A stretch of DNA of 64,000 nt from Pseudolysinimonas_A sp049651805 (GTDB taxonomy: Bacteria > Actinomycetota > Actinomycetes > Actinomycetales > Microbacteriaceae). Shown here one piece after another: positions 7,659 through 16,607 of the stretch (positions are counted from its first letter, which is position 1; each line of letters starts with the position of its first letter). The translations under genes were made by a program, and so were the position numbers. The stretch covers positions 32,625 to 96,624 of the forward strand of contig NZ_JBASCU010000008.1 of NCBI RefSeq assembly GCF_049651805.1, read 5' to 3'. Below the pieces are notes generated by a model. It had not been told where the DNA came from and did not search any database. It worked only from the letters and a program-made list of their open reading frames with translations.

Positions 7659-8552
7659 CTACCGGGTCTGTGGGAGGCCCAACAGAGTGGCCGCGTTCCG
7701 TTTCATGATGAGAGGCCGCACTTCCGGCTTGATGGGCAATCCCTCGAAGTCGGCGATCCAGCGGTCGGGTGGCAGGAGTGGAAAGTCTGAACCGAAGAGG
7801 ACTTTCTCACGCAGAATGGTGTTGGCGTATTGGACGAGGTTCGGGGGAAAGTACTTCGGCGACCAGCCGGAAAGGTCGATGAAGACGTTGGAGTGTCGCG
7901 AAGCTACTGCGAGTGCTTCGTCCTGCCAGGGAAACGCCGGGTGCGCCATGACGATCTTCAGGTCGGGAAAGTCGACCGCGACATCGTCGATAGCGAGGGG
8001 GTGGGAGTACTTGAGGCGGATGCCAGCGGATCCACGCATTCCCGCCCCGATCCCGCACTGGCCCACATGGAAGAGTGCTGGCACACCGAGGTCTTGGATT
8101 TCCGCGTACAGGGGGTAGGCCGCGGGGCTGTTCGGAAGGAACCCTTGCAAGTTGGGATGGAACTTGAATCCCTTGATTCCATAGTCCTCAACAAGAATGC
8201 GGGCTTCTCGCACAGCCTGGTCTCCGCGGGCGGGGTCGAGGCTGCCGAACGGGACGAGGATGTCGGTGTACTCGGCCGCCTGTTCGGCGATCAGCCGGTT
8301 CGACAAAGGGGGGTGACCGGTCGTCAACTCGTGGTCGACGGTGAACACCACAGCCGCCATCTTCCTGTCTCTGTAATACTCAGCCACGTCGGCAACGGAG
8401 ACCGGTTCATGGCTCGCTCCGAAATGCGCCTGGGCCGCCTCGCGAAAGTGCTGCGGCATGTCTGAGTTGCCATACCCATCGGATTCGATGTGCACGTGCA
8501 TGTCGAACGCCACGAGCTCATCCGCGTCGATCGCCCGGCGACTGCCCGTCAC
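7659..8552 (-). CDS. Amidohydrolase-2 family metal-dependent hydrolase/decarboxylase
   Basis: 297 residues of the TIM-barrel amidohydrolase-related family (PF04909). Metal ligands are visible: FDMHVHIES near the N-terminus (HxH), LFHVGQ, KIVMAHPAFPW and, at the end of the barrel, VLFGSDFPLLPP with the catalytic aspartate. Relatives include ACMSD, gamma-resorcylate decarboxylase and 4-sulfomuconolactonase-type hydrolases, so the reaction could be C-C decarboxylation or lactone/ring hydrolysis. It overlaps the CoA-ligase stop by 4 bases and therefore belongs to the same pathway. The 51 bases after it, before bioY, show no terminator. Confidence 0.82.
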   Translation of the reverse strand: MTGSRRAIDADELVAFDMHVHIESDGYGNSDMPQHFREAAQAHFGASHEPVSVADVAEYYRDRKMAAVVFTVDHELTTGHPPLSNRLIAEQAAEYTDILVPFGSLDPARGDQAVREARILVEDYGIKGFKFHPNLQGFLPNSPAAYPLYAEIQDLGVPALFHVGQCGIGAGMRGSAGIRLKYSHPLAIDDVAVDFPDLKIVMAHPAFPWQDEALAVASRHSNVFIDLSGWSPKYFPPNLVQYANTILREKVLFGSDFPLLPPDRWIADFEGLPIKPEVRPLIMKRNAATLLGLPQTR

Positions 8553-9895
8553 GATCGCTCCCGCACATAGGTGAGTGCGTTCTTGTACTCGCCGACTGGT
8601 ATCGCTCCTCGTTCCAGCAGCTCGACGGCAACGCGAACGCGAAGCCGCTCCCGAACCGCCTCCTCCATCCGCCAGCCGAGGTCGCCCGCGTCTGTCGGCG
8701 AGATCCCGTCGGGCAACTCCACCTCGAGCGGGATAGGGTCGTCGAATCGGACTTGATCGATGCGGTCTTTGCGAACGCGGAGCGGTCCAGCGATCTGCGA
8801 CGCAAACCCTTCCATGACGATGTCCCTGATCGCACTCGGAAAGACGTTCATCGCTTTGAAGATCAACATGTCATCTGTGCGGCCGACACAGCGCACTACC
8901 GGAGCCGTACGGCCGCACCGGCAGCTCACAGCCATGACTTGAAGGTGGTCGCGCGAGCGGAACCGGAGTGTTGGACTTGCCTCGCGCGTAAACGGTGTGT
9001 AGACCGCTTCTCCGGACGCACCTGCAGTCCAGTCCACGAGCTCTCCGCTCTCAGGGTCGATCAGTTCGACATAGACATTCCTGCTGGCCGTGAAATGCAT
9101 CCCGTTGCCCTCAGAGCATTCGCCCCACAAGCCGGACATCACATCACCGAGCCCCATCACTTCGCTGACCCGCTCGGCGTTCCAAGCGTCACGAATCCGC
9201 GACCGTATGGCCTCCTGCCCCATTCCGGGCTCGCCGCCGCCGATCACTGTTCGAATCGCCAGATCGCTGGCGGGCCGTCCGGTCACCGCTTCGCACCGTT
9301 CGGCGAAGAACGTGGCAAACGATGCCGTTCCGATCAGAGTGTCGACCTTGAGGTCTGCGACGATCGAAACCGTGCGGGCCATCGTTTGACCGCCCACCCA
9401 GACAAGAGTCGCGCCGATTCGTCGAACCGCGTCCGCGTACGGAGTCCCGCCAGCCACGAGAGGCATGCCCGTCGTCAGCGCAACGACGCTCGAAGGCCGG
9501 ATACCTGCGGTGTAGAACATGTTGGCGATGCTGTCTGCCCACGCCGCCCGATCGCCATCGGTCAGCCCAAAGTAGACCGGCCGTCCCGTCGTACCTGACG
9601 ACGCCAGCACCTGGACGACTTCGGAGTTGTCGACGCACTGCAAAAAGCCGAGCAGGTTGTCACTTGCTTCGCCTCCTTGACCGGCCCGCAGATCGTCCTT
9701 CGTCGTGTACGGAATCTCGGCCCATTCATTCGCATCGAAGTCCCCAGAGACCTGCACCCCCTCGAGCCGATCAGCAAAGAACGGTGAGCGCTCCGCCAGT
9801 CGCGTGACGAAACTCGCCAATTGTGTGCGCTGCCACGCCAGTACCTCGACCCAGGGCTTGGTGTCCAGGTCTTCGTCCCAGTACTCATCGGACAC
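8549..9895 (-). CDS. PaaK-type acyl-CoA ligase (AMP-forming)
   Basis: 448 residues of the phenylacetate-CoA ligase branch of the adenylate-forming family. The P-loop is VLASSGTTGRPVYFGLTDGD (about residue 95); further motifs are GEPGMG, GLGDVMSG, EAVYTPFTREASPTLRFRSRD and GRTDDMLIFKAMNVFP, the family's GRSDDM-KG-NV-P hinge, followed by the PaaK C-terminal domain. It should activate a carboxylic acid to its CoA thioester with release of AMP and pyrophosphate. The substrate may be an aryl- or short carboxylate. It lies 53 bases after the phosphotransferase ATP-binding subunit and overlaps the amidohydrolase by 4. Confidence 0.87.
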   Translation of the reverse strand: MSDEYWDEDLDTKPWVEVLAWQRTQLASFVTRLAERSPFFADRLEGVQVSGDFDANEWAEIPYTTKDDLRAGQGGEASDNLLGFLQCVDNSEVVQVLASSGTTGRPVYFGLTDGDRAAWADSIANMFYTAGIRPSSVVALTTGMPLVAGGTPYADAVRRIGATLVWVGGQTMARTVSIVADLKVDTLIGTASFATFFAERCEAVTGRPASDLAIRTVIGGGEPGMGQEAIRSRIRDAWNAERVSEVMGLGDVMSGLWGECSEGNGMHFTASRNVYVELIDPESGELVDWTAGASGEAVYTPFTREASPTLRFRSRDHLQVMAVSCRCGRTAPVVRCVGRTDDMLIFKAMNVFPSAIRDIVMEGFASQIAGPLRVRKDRIDQVRFDDPIPLEVELPDGISPTDAGDLGWRMEEAVRERLRVRVAVELLERGAIPVGEYKNALTYVRERS

Positions 9896-9948
9896 AAGCG
9901 AGCTCCTTGCCCCTCATGAATCCGCGGGACACGTGAGCCGCTGTCCGT

Positions 9949-11043
9949 TCAGTGTGTTGATGACGTGTGCGTGGCATCAACCGCGCCATACGTTCCCCCA
10001 TTCGTTCCGGTGATGCTCCCGGATATCCACGACATCACGCTGCCGCCCGGGTCAAAGACGGGGCCGCGACGCGCGTTCGACCACACCGTCTCCGGACGGC
10101 ACTGGAGTAGAACCAGGTTGCTGCCGTCGGGCAGCTCCTCGTCAACGGCAAACTCGATGTCCTGAGCGCCCCCGTGAAGTCTTTCCAGGCGCTTTCCAAA
10201 TCTCGCCAACGCAAGGACTTCGGCGTCCGTGAGACAGAATGCGTCGCGCCGATCTTCCGGAACCTCGACGAGGGCATCACCGCGTCGATACTCGACACGC
10301 TTGTCACCCATGATGCGTTCGGCAACGACCAGCCCGACCTTTTCCACGACATAGCGGTCCGGCGTGACCTCCCCTCCGACGACCGAGAGTCCGAGACCCC
10401 AGTTCGCCTCGAGCACGATCTTGGACCGATCTCCGCTGGTGGGGCTGATGGTGAACATGACCCCTGCGGCGCGGGCGCGCACCGTCTTCTGAATCACAAC
10501 AGCCATCTCGATCGAGTACGGGTCGATCTCCTTCATCGCGACGTAGGAGAGAACGCGACTCGAAAACACACTCAGGTAGCACTTACGAACGTGCTCGAGC
10601 ACGTCAGCTGTGCCGACGATGTCCACCCATGTCTCGAACTCGCCTGCGAAACTCGTGGCGACCGAGTCTTCCGCGGTCGCGCTCGAGCGAACGGCGACAG
10701 CAACGTCGGGCACACCGGTGTCCCGGCACAGCTTCTCGTAGCTCGTTCGGACCTGGTCGGCGACGTCGCTCGGGAGAGGCGTTTGCCCGAGGACGGCCAG
10801 GATGTCTCGCTCGGCCTTGTCGTAGGCGGCCCCGTCGCCGGGCTTCGCGATGTTTCCCAGGATGCCGTCGAGTTGGGCGCGCAGGTCGCCCTGCGCCAAG
10901 AAGGCTCGATATGCGGCGGCTACCACTGTGAAGGCCGGTGAGACCGGGAGCTCGTCGGCCACCATCTCCGCCAATCCCAGCGCTTTACCGCCCACTTCAC
11001 GTACGTCTCTGCACGCCTCGTCAGCCAGCTCTGTCGTATACAT
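9949..11043 (-). CDS. PEP-synthase-like ATP-binding subunit (phenylphosphate synthase PpsB-like)
   Basis: 364 residues corresponding only to the N-terminal ATP-binding domain of PEP synthase/pyruvate phosphate dikinase: GGKALGLAEMV, VAVRSSATAEDSVATSFAGEFETW (PEP synthase has VRSSATAEDLP.ASFAGQ), GVMFTISP, and the end motif QDIEFAVDEE..LVLLQCRPET. The swivelling histidine and PEP/pyruvate domains are absent; the histidine domain is on the separate chain encoded just upstream, 11 bases away. This split and this size (about 40 kDa) match protein 2 of phenylphosphate synthase of Thauera, which uses ATP to charge protein 1 on histidine, releasing AMP and phosphate. Start is the ATG at 11043, where family similarity begins. 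The real acceptor is unknown. Confidence 0.85.
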   Translation of the reverse strand: MYTTELADEACRDVREVGGKALGLAEMVADELPVSPAFTVVAAAYRAFLAQGDLRAQLDGILGNIAKPGDGAAYDKAERDILAVLGQTPLPSDVADQVRTSYEKLCRDTGVPDVAVAVRSSATAEDSVATSFAGEFETWVDIVGTADVLEHVRKCYLSVFSSRVLSYVAMKEIDPYSIEMAVVIQKTVRARAAGVMFTISPTSGDRSKIVLEANWGLGLSVVGGEVTPDRYVVEKVGLVVAERIMGDKRVEYRRGDALVEVPEDRRDAFCLTDAEVLALARFGKRLERLHGGAQDIEFAVDEELPDGSNLVLLQCRPETVWSNARRGPVFDPGGSVMSWISGSITGTNGGTYGAVDATHTSSTH

Positions 11044-11054
11044 CTCGCCGGCTC

Positions 11055-12914
11055 CTAGCTGGTCGTGGTACCGGCGTGCGTTGCGACATCGGTATCGTCG
11101 AGCAGCTCGACGGTGCCGGCCTTGCCGTCTATGCGCACGCGCTGCCCCGTCGTCAGCCGGGCGGTGGCGAAGCCCGTGCCTACGACCGCCGGGATGCCGT
11201 ACTCCCGGCACACGATCGCGGCGTGGCTCATCATGCCTCCGATGTCGGTGATGACTCCCGTCGCCACCGCGAAGGCGGCGGCCCACGAGGGCGCGGTGAT
11301 CGGAGCGACCAAGATCTCGCCAGGCTCGAGTAGGGACAGGTCCTTTTCGCTCCTCAGCACGCGAACGCGACCCTCGACGATTCCGATCGAACCGGGGATG
11401 CCGTTCATGGTGGATGACGAGCCCGTCGTCGCGCCGAGCCAATCGGCGACCCGCTCCGTCGTGACCCCGTAGTTCATGATGGCGAACGGGTCGGTGACCT
11501 GCTTCGGCGGGATACCGTACGCCGGCGGTGCACTGGCGCTCTGGAGGGCGTCGACGATTACCCGACGCTTGGCGATCTCGGCCCCCCAGCGCTTCACCCC
11601 TCGGGCGGGGACGCCGATGGCCCAAGATTCGACGACGTCAAAGAGGACGGCGTCGAGTTCGAACCGGTTCATGTAGAACATGTCGTCGCGCGTCTGCGTG
11701 AAGCCGGCCGCGAGAAGGAAGTCTGCGAGCTCCCACGTCTTCTGCCAGAACACGTTGTGCGCCCAGTGCTCGACGTAGATGTTGTGTTCCTCGATGTACG
11801 GGAAGACGGTGCGCGCGAGCCCCAGTAACTCATCGAACTGCTTCGCTTCACCGTCGGTCAGCAGCGCCCGATACTCGTCCACGATCGCATCCCGCTCTGC
11901 ACGCAGCCGTTCGACAGGACGTGCGATGCCCTCGCCGGCAGCGAGTTTCGTCGCATAGCGGGCGATGCCCTGCAGCGGAATGCTCAGGTCACTGGCCCAC
12001 GTCTCTTGGTCGTGAGTGAATCCGTACTCCGCGAAGTAGTTGAACCAGGGATCCTTTGCCTTGTCGAAGGCCTCGATCCAAGCCCGCCCCTCGTTGGTCT
12101 TCGCAAGCTCAGCGACGAGCATGTCGGGTGCATGTCCGGCACTGATTGCGGCGGTCAGCCCGAGCTCATTGGCGAGCGCGGCCAGGGCACGGAGCTCGTC
12201 GTCGGGCCGGAACGCCAGCACCTCGACGCCCGCAACCATGCGCGAGATGCTCTGCTCGCTGATCTGAGGGAACGCTTCCTTGCAGAACTGGAAGAAGGTG
12301 ATGTAGCCCCCGTAGCCGAGGTTGAGGAACTCGAAGTGGTACTGCCAGACGACGAAGAACTCATCGATCAAACGGTGGTAGTTCTCGATGATGTTCCAGG
12401 ACGTGGAACGGCCGCGCGCTTCGGTGACCACCTCGATCGGGTCCAGCTCGCCGAGCGGCGGAAAGGAGATGCCGCGAAGCGACTCGATCGCCGCATCCAT
12501 CTTGGCTTTCCACTTGCTGTAGAGGTCATCCCAGTTCGCGTAGTAGTAACCGGCTCGTTCCTGAAAGTGGGCAACGCGAGCCTGAATCGTCTCGGGGTCC
12601 TCCACCGCGATCGGCGAGATGTACACGTAGCCGTTGACGATGCGGACATCGAGGCCGAGAGACACCGGCAAGACGAAGATTCGCGTGCTGTTCTGCCCCG
12701 CGCCGAGGTAGACGGCCTCCGCGCCGATGCTGTCGAACGGATGGGCGCCTCGCGACCAGTGCATGGTGTCGGCGAACCAGAACCGCGCGTTCTCGTCGTC
12801 TCGGGTCTCCTCGCTGGGCACGAGGAAGTAGGGAAACATCGATTCCCAACCTTCGCCGCCGGCAGGGACCTCCGCCTCATTGAAGAACGGAAAACGATCG
12901 GACTGTGAACTCAT
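11055..12914 (-). CDS. PEP-utilizer phosphohistidine subunit (phenylphosphate synthase PpsA-like)
   Basis: 619 residues, about 70 kDa. The C-terminal 90 residues are the PEP-utilizer mobile domain: APSWAAAFAVATGVITDIGGMMSHAAIVCREYGIPAVVGTG is present, with the phospho-accepting histidine at residue 564. The preceding 480 residues are a helical acceptor-binding domain (for example GWESMFPYFLVPSE, FWFADTMHWSRG, YVYISPIAVEDPETI) that looks like protein 1 of phenylphosphate synthase and, more distantly, the acceptor domain of rifampicin phosphotransferase. The gene overlaps the HAD gene by 4 bases; AAAGGAG lies 7 bases before the ATG at 12914. With its partner it should move the beta-phosphate of ATP to an alcohol, phenol or enol. 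The acceptor cannot be read from the sequence. Confidence 0.85.
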   Translation of the reverse strand: MSSQSDRFPFFNEAEVPAGGEGWESMFPYFLVPSEETRDDENARFWFADTMHWSRGAHPFDSIGAEAVYLGAGQNSTRIFVLPVSLGLDVRIVNGYVYISPIAVEDPETIQARVAHFQERAGYYYANWDDLYSKWKAKMDAAIESLRGISFPPLGELDPIEVVTEARGRSTSWNIIENYHRLIDEFFVVWQYHFEFLNLGYGGYITFFQFCKEAFPQISEQSISRMVAGVEVLAFRPDDELRALAALANELGLTAAISAGHAPDMLVAELAKTNEGRAWIEAFDKAKDPWFNYFAEYGFTHDQETWASDLSIPLQGIARYATKLAAGEGIARPVERLRAERDAIVDEYRALLTDGEAKQFDELLGLARTVFPYIEEHNIYVEHWAHNVFWQKTWELADFLLAAGFTQTRDDMFYMNRFELDAVLFDVVESWAIGVPARGVKRWGAEIAKRRVIVDALQSASAPPAYGIPPKQVTDPFAIMNYGVTTERVADWLGATTGSSSTMNGIPGSIGIVEGRVRVLRSEKDLSLLEPGEILVAPITAPSWAAAFAVATGVITDIGGMMSHAAIVCREYGIPAVVGTGFATARLTTGQRVRIDGKAGTVELLDDTDVATHAGTTTS

Positions 12915-13786
12915 GCTGTGACTCCTTTGTCGTATGGCGAATGGATGGGTGGGAATGCGCCGAAGAGAATGCGGAAGAGCTCTGACACGTCTGCCACGGC
13001 AAGATCGGGGCGACTTCGGCCGACCAGGGCATCGAATTGGGCGGCCGAGGTCGCACCGCTCAACACGAGGACGCTTTGAGCGCCCATCAGGCGTGCCAGC
13101 TCGATCTCGACGGTGGCGTCGCCGACCACCGCGATGGTCTGGGGTTGGCTGTCGAGACGGCGGAGCAAGGTCTCGGCGAGGGCCGGCGACGGCTTGCCGA
13201 GGACCTGAGGGGTGACGCCCGTCGTCCACCCGATCGCATGAGCAATCGCCGCCGACACCGCGACTGACTTCTGGATCCCGCCGTGGAACCAAGGCGTGTC
13301 GACGGTTGTGTAGAGCGACGCTCCTGACTCGACCGCAATGCAGCCGGCGTTGATGTCTGAAGCGAGGTATTCGTCGGCCGCTCCGACCACCACGACGCCC
13401 GCGGGCCCGCCGTCTGCAGTGGTGACGACCGCGAGGCCGCGTGCCCGAAGGGGATCCACCAGCCCTTCCGCACCGATCGCCAGCACCCTTGACGTCGGAT
13501 GATGCGCCGCGATGTAGTCGGCGGCGGCGCTACCGGCGGTGACGACCTGATCGTCGGAGATCTCGAGACCGACAGACCGGAGATGTGATGCGTACTGAGC
13601 GGGCGTGCGTTGCGAGGCGTTGGTGCACACCAGGATGCGCTGACCGGCGGCCTTCAGCGCCGACAGCAACTCCGCGGCCATCGGGAAGGGTTCGCCGCCG
13701 GCGCCACCCGCCCTCGCCGTTCGCATCAGGCAACCATCAACGTCGATGACCCACGCCGTGGTAGTCGCGAGAGGCTTGCCGGTCAC
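12911..13786 (-). CDS. HAD-IIA phosphatase (NagD / nitrophenylphosphatase type)
   Basis: 291 residues. HAD motif I is VIDVDGCLM (nucleophile Asp and acid/base Asp), motif II ILVCTNASQ, motif III the lysine in VLGKPSPALAETLL, motif IV VVGDATVEIELARLMG. The middle insertion is a C2 cap of class IIA. Motif IV is unusual: most relatives have GDxxxTDI, here the second acidic residue is glutamate. Such enzymes remove phosphate from small phospho-compounds, including aryl phosphates. It overlaps both neighbours by 4 bases in the run carboxyltransferase, phosphatase, phosphotransferase, which suggests it acts on the phosphorylated intermediate. Confidence 0.85.
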   Translation of the reverse strand: MTGKPLATTTAWVIDVDGCLMRTARAGGAGGEPFPMAAELLSALKAAGQRILVCTNASQRTPAQYASHLRSVGLEISDDQVVTAGSAAADYIAAHHPTSRVLAIGAEGLVDPLRARGLAVVTTADGGPAGVVVVGAADEYLASDINAGCIAVESGASLYTTVDTPWFHGGIQKSVAVSAAIAHAIGWTTGVTPQVLGKPSPALAETLLRRLDSQPQTIAVVGDATVEIELARLMGAQSVLVLSGATSAAQFDALVGRSRPDLAVADVSELFRILFGAFPPIHSPYDKGVTA

Positions 13787-15255
13787 GTCAGGTCTCCCGC
13801 CGGCGCTTTGCGCTCGAGCCGAACCGAGGTGTCACCACGTGTGACAGAGAACGACGTGATCGACGGCCGCTCATCGAGAGTCGCTAACAGGTCCTTGAGC
13901 GAGGAGGCCGCCGAGCGACCGCGAGCCTGGATCATTCCGTCGACCTGTTCGGCTGGCATCACTGCGCGCAACAGCAGCTCCTCGTCGCTGAGGCTCGCCC
14001 CGAGTCGCTTGCGCAGTTCTGCGATGGTGATGTCCCCTCCGTCGTTGATCGGCTTTCTCCCACGGTTGGTATCCATGGCGCGGTCCATCAGAGCCGGGTC
14101 AATCGGGCCGGGCAACTCCCCGAAGTCGCCGCGAAGTAGGTCGATCACCTCGTCGGAGATCTGCTTGTAGCGCTCCCCCGACAGGACGTTGAGGGTGGCC
14201 TGGGTGACGATGTATTGGGCAAACGGGGTCATCACGATCGGCCAGCCGAGGTCTGCACGCACCTGGACCGACTCCTCGATGACCTGGTCGAACAGGTCCG
14301 GACGGCGCAACTCCTTCAGTTGCCGCGCGAGGGTCGACTGCACGCCGCCCGGGATGGTGTGCCGGTAGTAGCTTTCGTCGTACTCGTTCGGGATACCAAC
14401 GGGAAGCCGCCGGATCCTCGCCTGACGCTGCAGGTAGGCGGACGCTCTGGCCATGGCTTCGAGGTCGACGTTGACGGTGTGACCTCTGGCGCGAAGGTTC
14501 GCCACCAATCGTTGCGCCTCCGGGTGCGAGCTGCCGTTGGCGAGCGGAGGCAGTGCGCAGTGGATCGTCCGGATGCCGAGGTCCGCCGCATCCAACACGG
14601 TCAGCGGCGAGAGCCCTGTCGTGCTGTGCGAATGGATCTCATCGAGACGCGTCGACGCGAGGCTGCCCTGCAGCAAGGGAATGAGCGCCTTCGCCCGGTC
14701 CGGCGTCAGGAGGCCGGCCGGGTCCTTGAGGTAGACACTGTCGATATCGGCACAGCCATCGAGTTCGGCGATCTTCGCGGCGAAGTACTCGTCCGTGTGC
14801 ACCGGACTGGTGGTGTAGCAGATGCCACCGATCACCTCGTCGAAGCCGACTCGCTTGGCAAGATTGGCCGTCCGTTTGGCCCCATCCATGTCGTGCATCG
14901 GGTCGATGACCCACAGTCGCCTGATGCCGTTCCGAGCGAGCAGTTCGAACGCCAGCTCGAAGACGGCATCCGGCGTGCGATGGAACGTGATGAAGCGCTT
15001 GCCCGTGGTGAGAAACCCGAGCTTCGTTCGCGGTGCGCGTTCGCGCGCGACGCGGATGCGTTCCCACGGGTCTTCCTTGTGAAAGCGCACAGCGACCGCG
15101 AGCATCGTGCTGCTCATCAGTTCGAGCGCTCGGTAGCCCACCTCATCCAAGAGGGGAACGGCACCTTCGATCATTCGCGTGGTAACTCCAGTAGCTCCCC
15201 AGAGGCTCTGGTTTCCATCCCGCAGGGAGACGTCTACGAGTTCGATCTCAGCCAT
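13783..15255 (-). CDS. Biotin-dependent carboxyltransferase subunit, HMGL type (5S/OadA/PycB-like)
   Basis: 490 residues. The N-terminus ELVDVSLRDGNQSLWGA is the family hallmark (metal-binding Asp of the TIM barrel); YLKDPAGLLTPDRAKALIPL supplies the lysine that is carbamylated in relatives, and DEIHSHSTTGLSPL the metal-binding histidines. After about residue 300 comes the PYC_OADA domain. There is no fused biotin domain; the carrier is the separate BCCP encoded two genes upstream. Known members move CO2 between biotin and pyruvate or oxaloacetate. The usual DATLRDGHQSL is replaced by DVSLRDGNQSL, so the acceptor may differ. It overlaps the biotin carboxylase by one base. Confidence 0.87.
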   Translation of the reverse strand: MAEIELVDVSLRDGNQSLWGATGVTTRMIEGAVPLLDEVGYRALELMSSTMLAVAVRFHKEDPWERIRVARERAPRTKLGFLTTGKRFITFHRTPDAVFELAFELLARNGIRRLWVIDPMHDMDGAKRTANLAKRVGFDEVIGGICYTTSPVHTDEYFAAKIAELDGCADIDSVYLKDPAGLLTPDRAKALIPLLQGSLASTRLDEIHSHSTTGLSPLTVLDAADLGIRTIHCALPPLANGSSHPEAQRLVANLRARGHTVNVDLEAMARASAYLQRQARIRRLPVGIPNEYDESYYRHTIPGGVQSTLARQLKELRRPDLFDQVIEESVQVRADLGWPIVMTPFAQYIVTQATLNVLSGERYKQISDEVIDLLRGDFGELPGPIDPALMDRAMDTNRGRKPINDGGDITIAELRKRLGASLSDEELLLRAVMPAEQVDGMIQARGRSAASSLKDLLATLDERPSITSFSVTRGDTSVRLERKAPAGDLT

Positions 15256-16607
15256 CAGTGCGTCGCCCCTTGCGCGATCAAGCCGTCCAGCCAGTTAGTC
15301 GTGACGCTGTTTCCCCGATAGTCGGCGTGGGCGATGATTCGCTTGAGCAGCTCTAGCGACGTGGTCAGACCACCCACCCCGAACTCGTCGAGCCCTTCAC
15401 TCATCAGTTGGATCGCCGACGCCCTATCAGGTCCCCAGGCGATGAGCTTGCCCATCAGCGCGTCGTAGAAGGGTGGAAAGACGTAGCCCTGATAGACGTG
15501 CGAGTCGAGCCGAAGCCCGGCGCGAACGGGTGGCCGCCACGTTTCAACGACCCCTGGGGACGGGGCGAGAGCCCGATCAGGATCCTGTGCCGTAACCCGG
15601 CACTCAATGGCGTGCCCGCTGAGCCGCACGTCGGCCTGGGTGAACGACAGCGGCGCTCCGAGCGCGACGAGGATCTGTTCTCGGACCAGGTCGATCCCTG
15701 TGACCATCTCGGTGACCGGATGTTCGACTTGCACACGGGGATTGACCTCCAGGAAGCTCACCTCCTCGCGATCTACGTCGTAAAGAAACTCGACCGTGCC
15801 GAGACCGACATAGTCCAGTTCTTCTGCGATGCGAAGCGCGCTGTCATGCAGGATTGCTCGGGTGGCCGCCGAGAGCGCGGCGCAGGGAGCTTCCTCTACG
15901 ACCTTCTGGTAGCTGAACTGCACCGAGCACTCCCGCTCACCAAGGTGAACGCGGTTGCCGTGGCGGTCCCCCAATATCTGCACCTCGACGTGCTTGGCGT
16001 CGCTGACGAATCGTTCCAAGAAGACGGTTCCGTCGCCGAACGCCGACTGGGCTTCGGACGAAGCCAGATCCCATGCTTGAGCGAGGTCGGATTCGTGATC
16101 GACGCGTTTCATTCCCCGCCCGCCGCCGCCATGGGCCGCCTTGATGAGAACCGGGTACCCGATCTGCTCGGCGAGGGCGTTCACCTGGGGAAGACCGTCT
16201 GCTGTGCCGCCTGCCGAGACCGGGACGCCCACCGATATGGCGAGGGCACGAGCCCTCAGTTTGTCGCCAAGCGCTTCCAACGCCGCGGGCGCGGGACCAA
16301 TGAAGGTCAGGCCGTTCTCTGCACAAAGTTGCGCGAACGCGGGCCGCTCGGAGAGAAAGCCGTATCCGGGATGGACTGCGGTGCAATCGGTCGACACCGC
16401 CGCTTGTACAACTGTCTCCATCGCCAGATAGCTGTCACCCGGGCGAGGACCACCTAACGTGACGACTCGACCCGCGCGTCTTGCTGCCAAGGTCTTCCGG
16501 TCTGCAGTCGAGACTCCCAAGACCGTTTCGAAACCCAGCCGCTCGCACGCCTCGATGATCCGTACCGCGATTTCGCCGCGGTTGGCGACAAAGATCCGGA
16601 CTGTCAT
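15255..16607 (-). CDS. Biotin carboxylase subunit (AccC-like)
   Basis: 450 residues of the ATP-grasp biotin carboxylase family. Visible are IFVANRGEIAVRIIEA, HPGYGFLSERPAFA, the glycine-rich lid KAAHGGGGRGMKRV, the ERECSVQFSYQKVVEEAP lysine/bicarbonate region, and FLEVNPRVQVEHPVTEM with the catalytic arginine. It charges biotin on the BCCP with bicarbonate at the cost of one ATP. The length equals that of stand-alone AccC and it carries no carrier or transferase domain. It overlaps the BCCP by 4 bases and the carboxyltransferase by one, giving a three-gene carboxylase unit. Confidence 0.93.
   Translation of the reverse strand: MTVRIFVANRGEIAVRIIEACERLGFETVLGVSTADRKTLAARRAGRVVTLGGPRPGDSYLAMETVVQAAVSTDCTAVHPGYGFLSERPAFAQLCAENGLTFIGPAPAALEALGDKLRARALAISVGVPVSAGGTADGLPQVNALAEQIGYPVLIKAAHGGGGRGMKRVDHESDLAQAWDLASSEAQSAFGDGTVFLERFVSDAKHVEVQILGDRHGNRVHLGERECSVQFSYQKVVEEAPCAALSAATRAILHDSALRIAEELDYVGLGTVEFLYDVDREEVSFLEVNPRVQVEHPVTEMVTGIDLVREQILVALGAPLSFTQADVRLSGHAIECRVTAQDPDRALAPSPGVVETWRPPVRAGLRLDSHVYQGYVFPPFYDALMGKLIAWGPDRASAIQLMSEGLDEFGVGGLTTSLELLKRIIAHADYRGNSVTTNWLDGLIAQGATH

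Noticed and set aside
8549..9895. Assignment of the PaaK-like gene to the phenylacetate (paa) pathway
   Set aside because: None of the paaABCDE epoxidase or ring-opening genes is nearby, so only ligase family membership can be supported.
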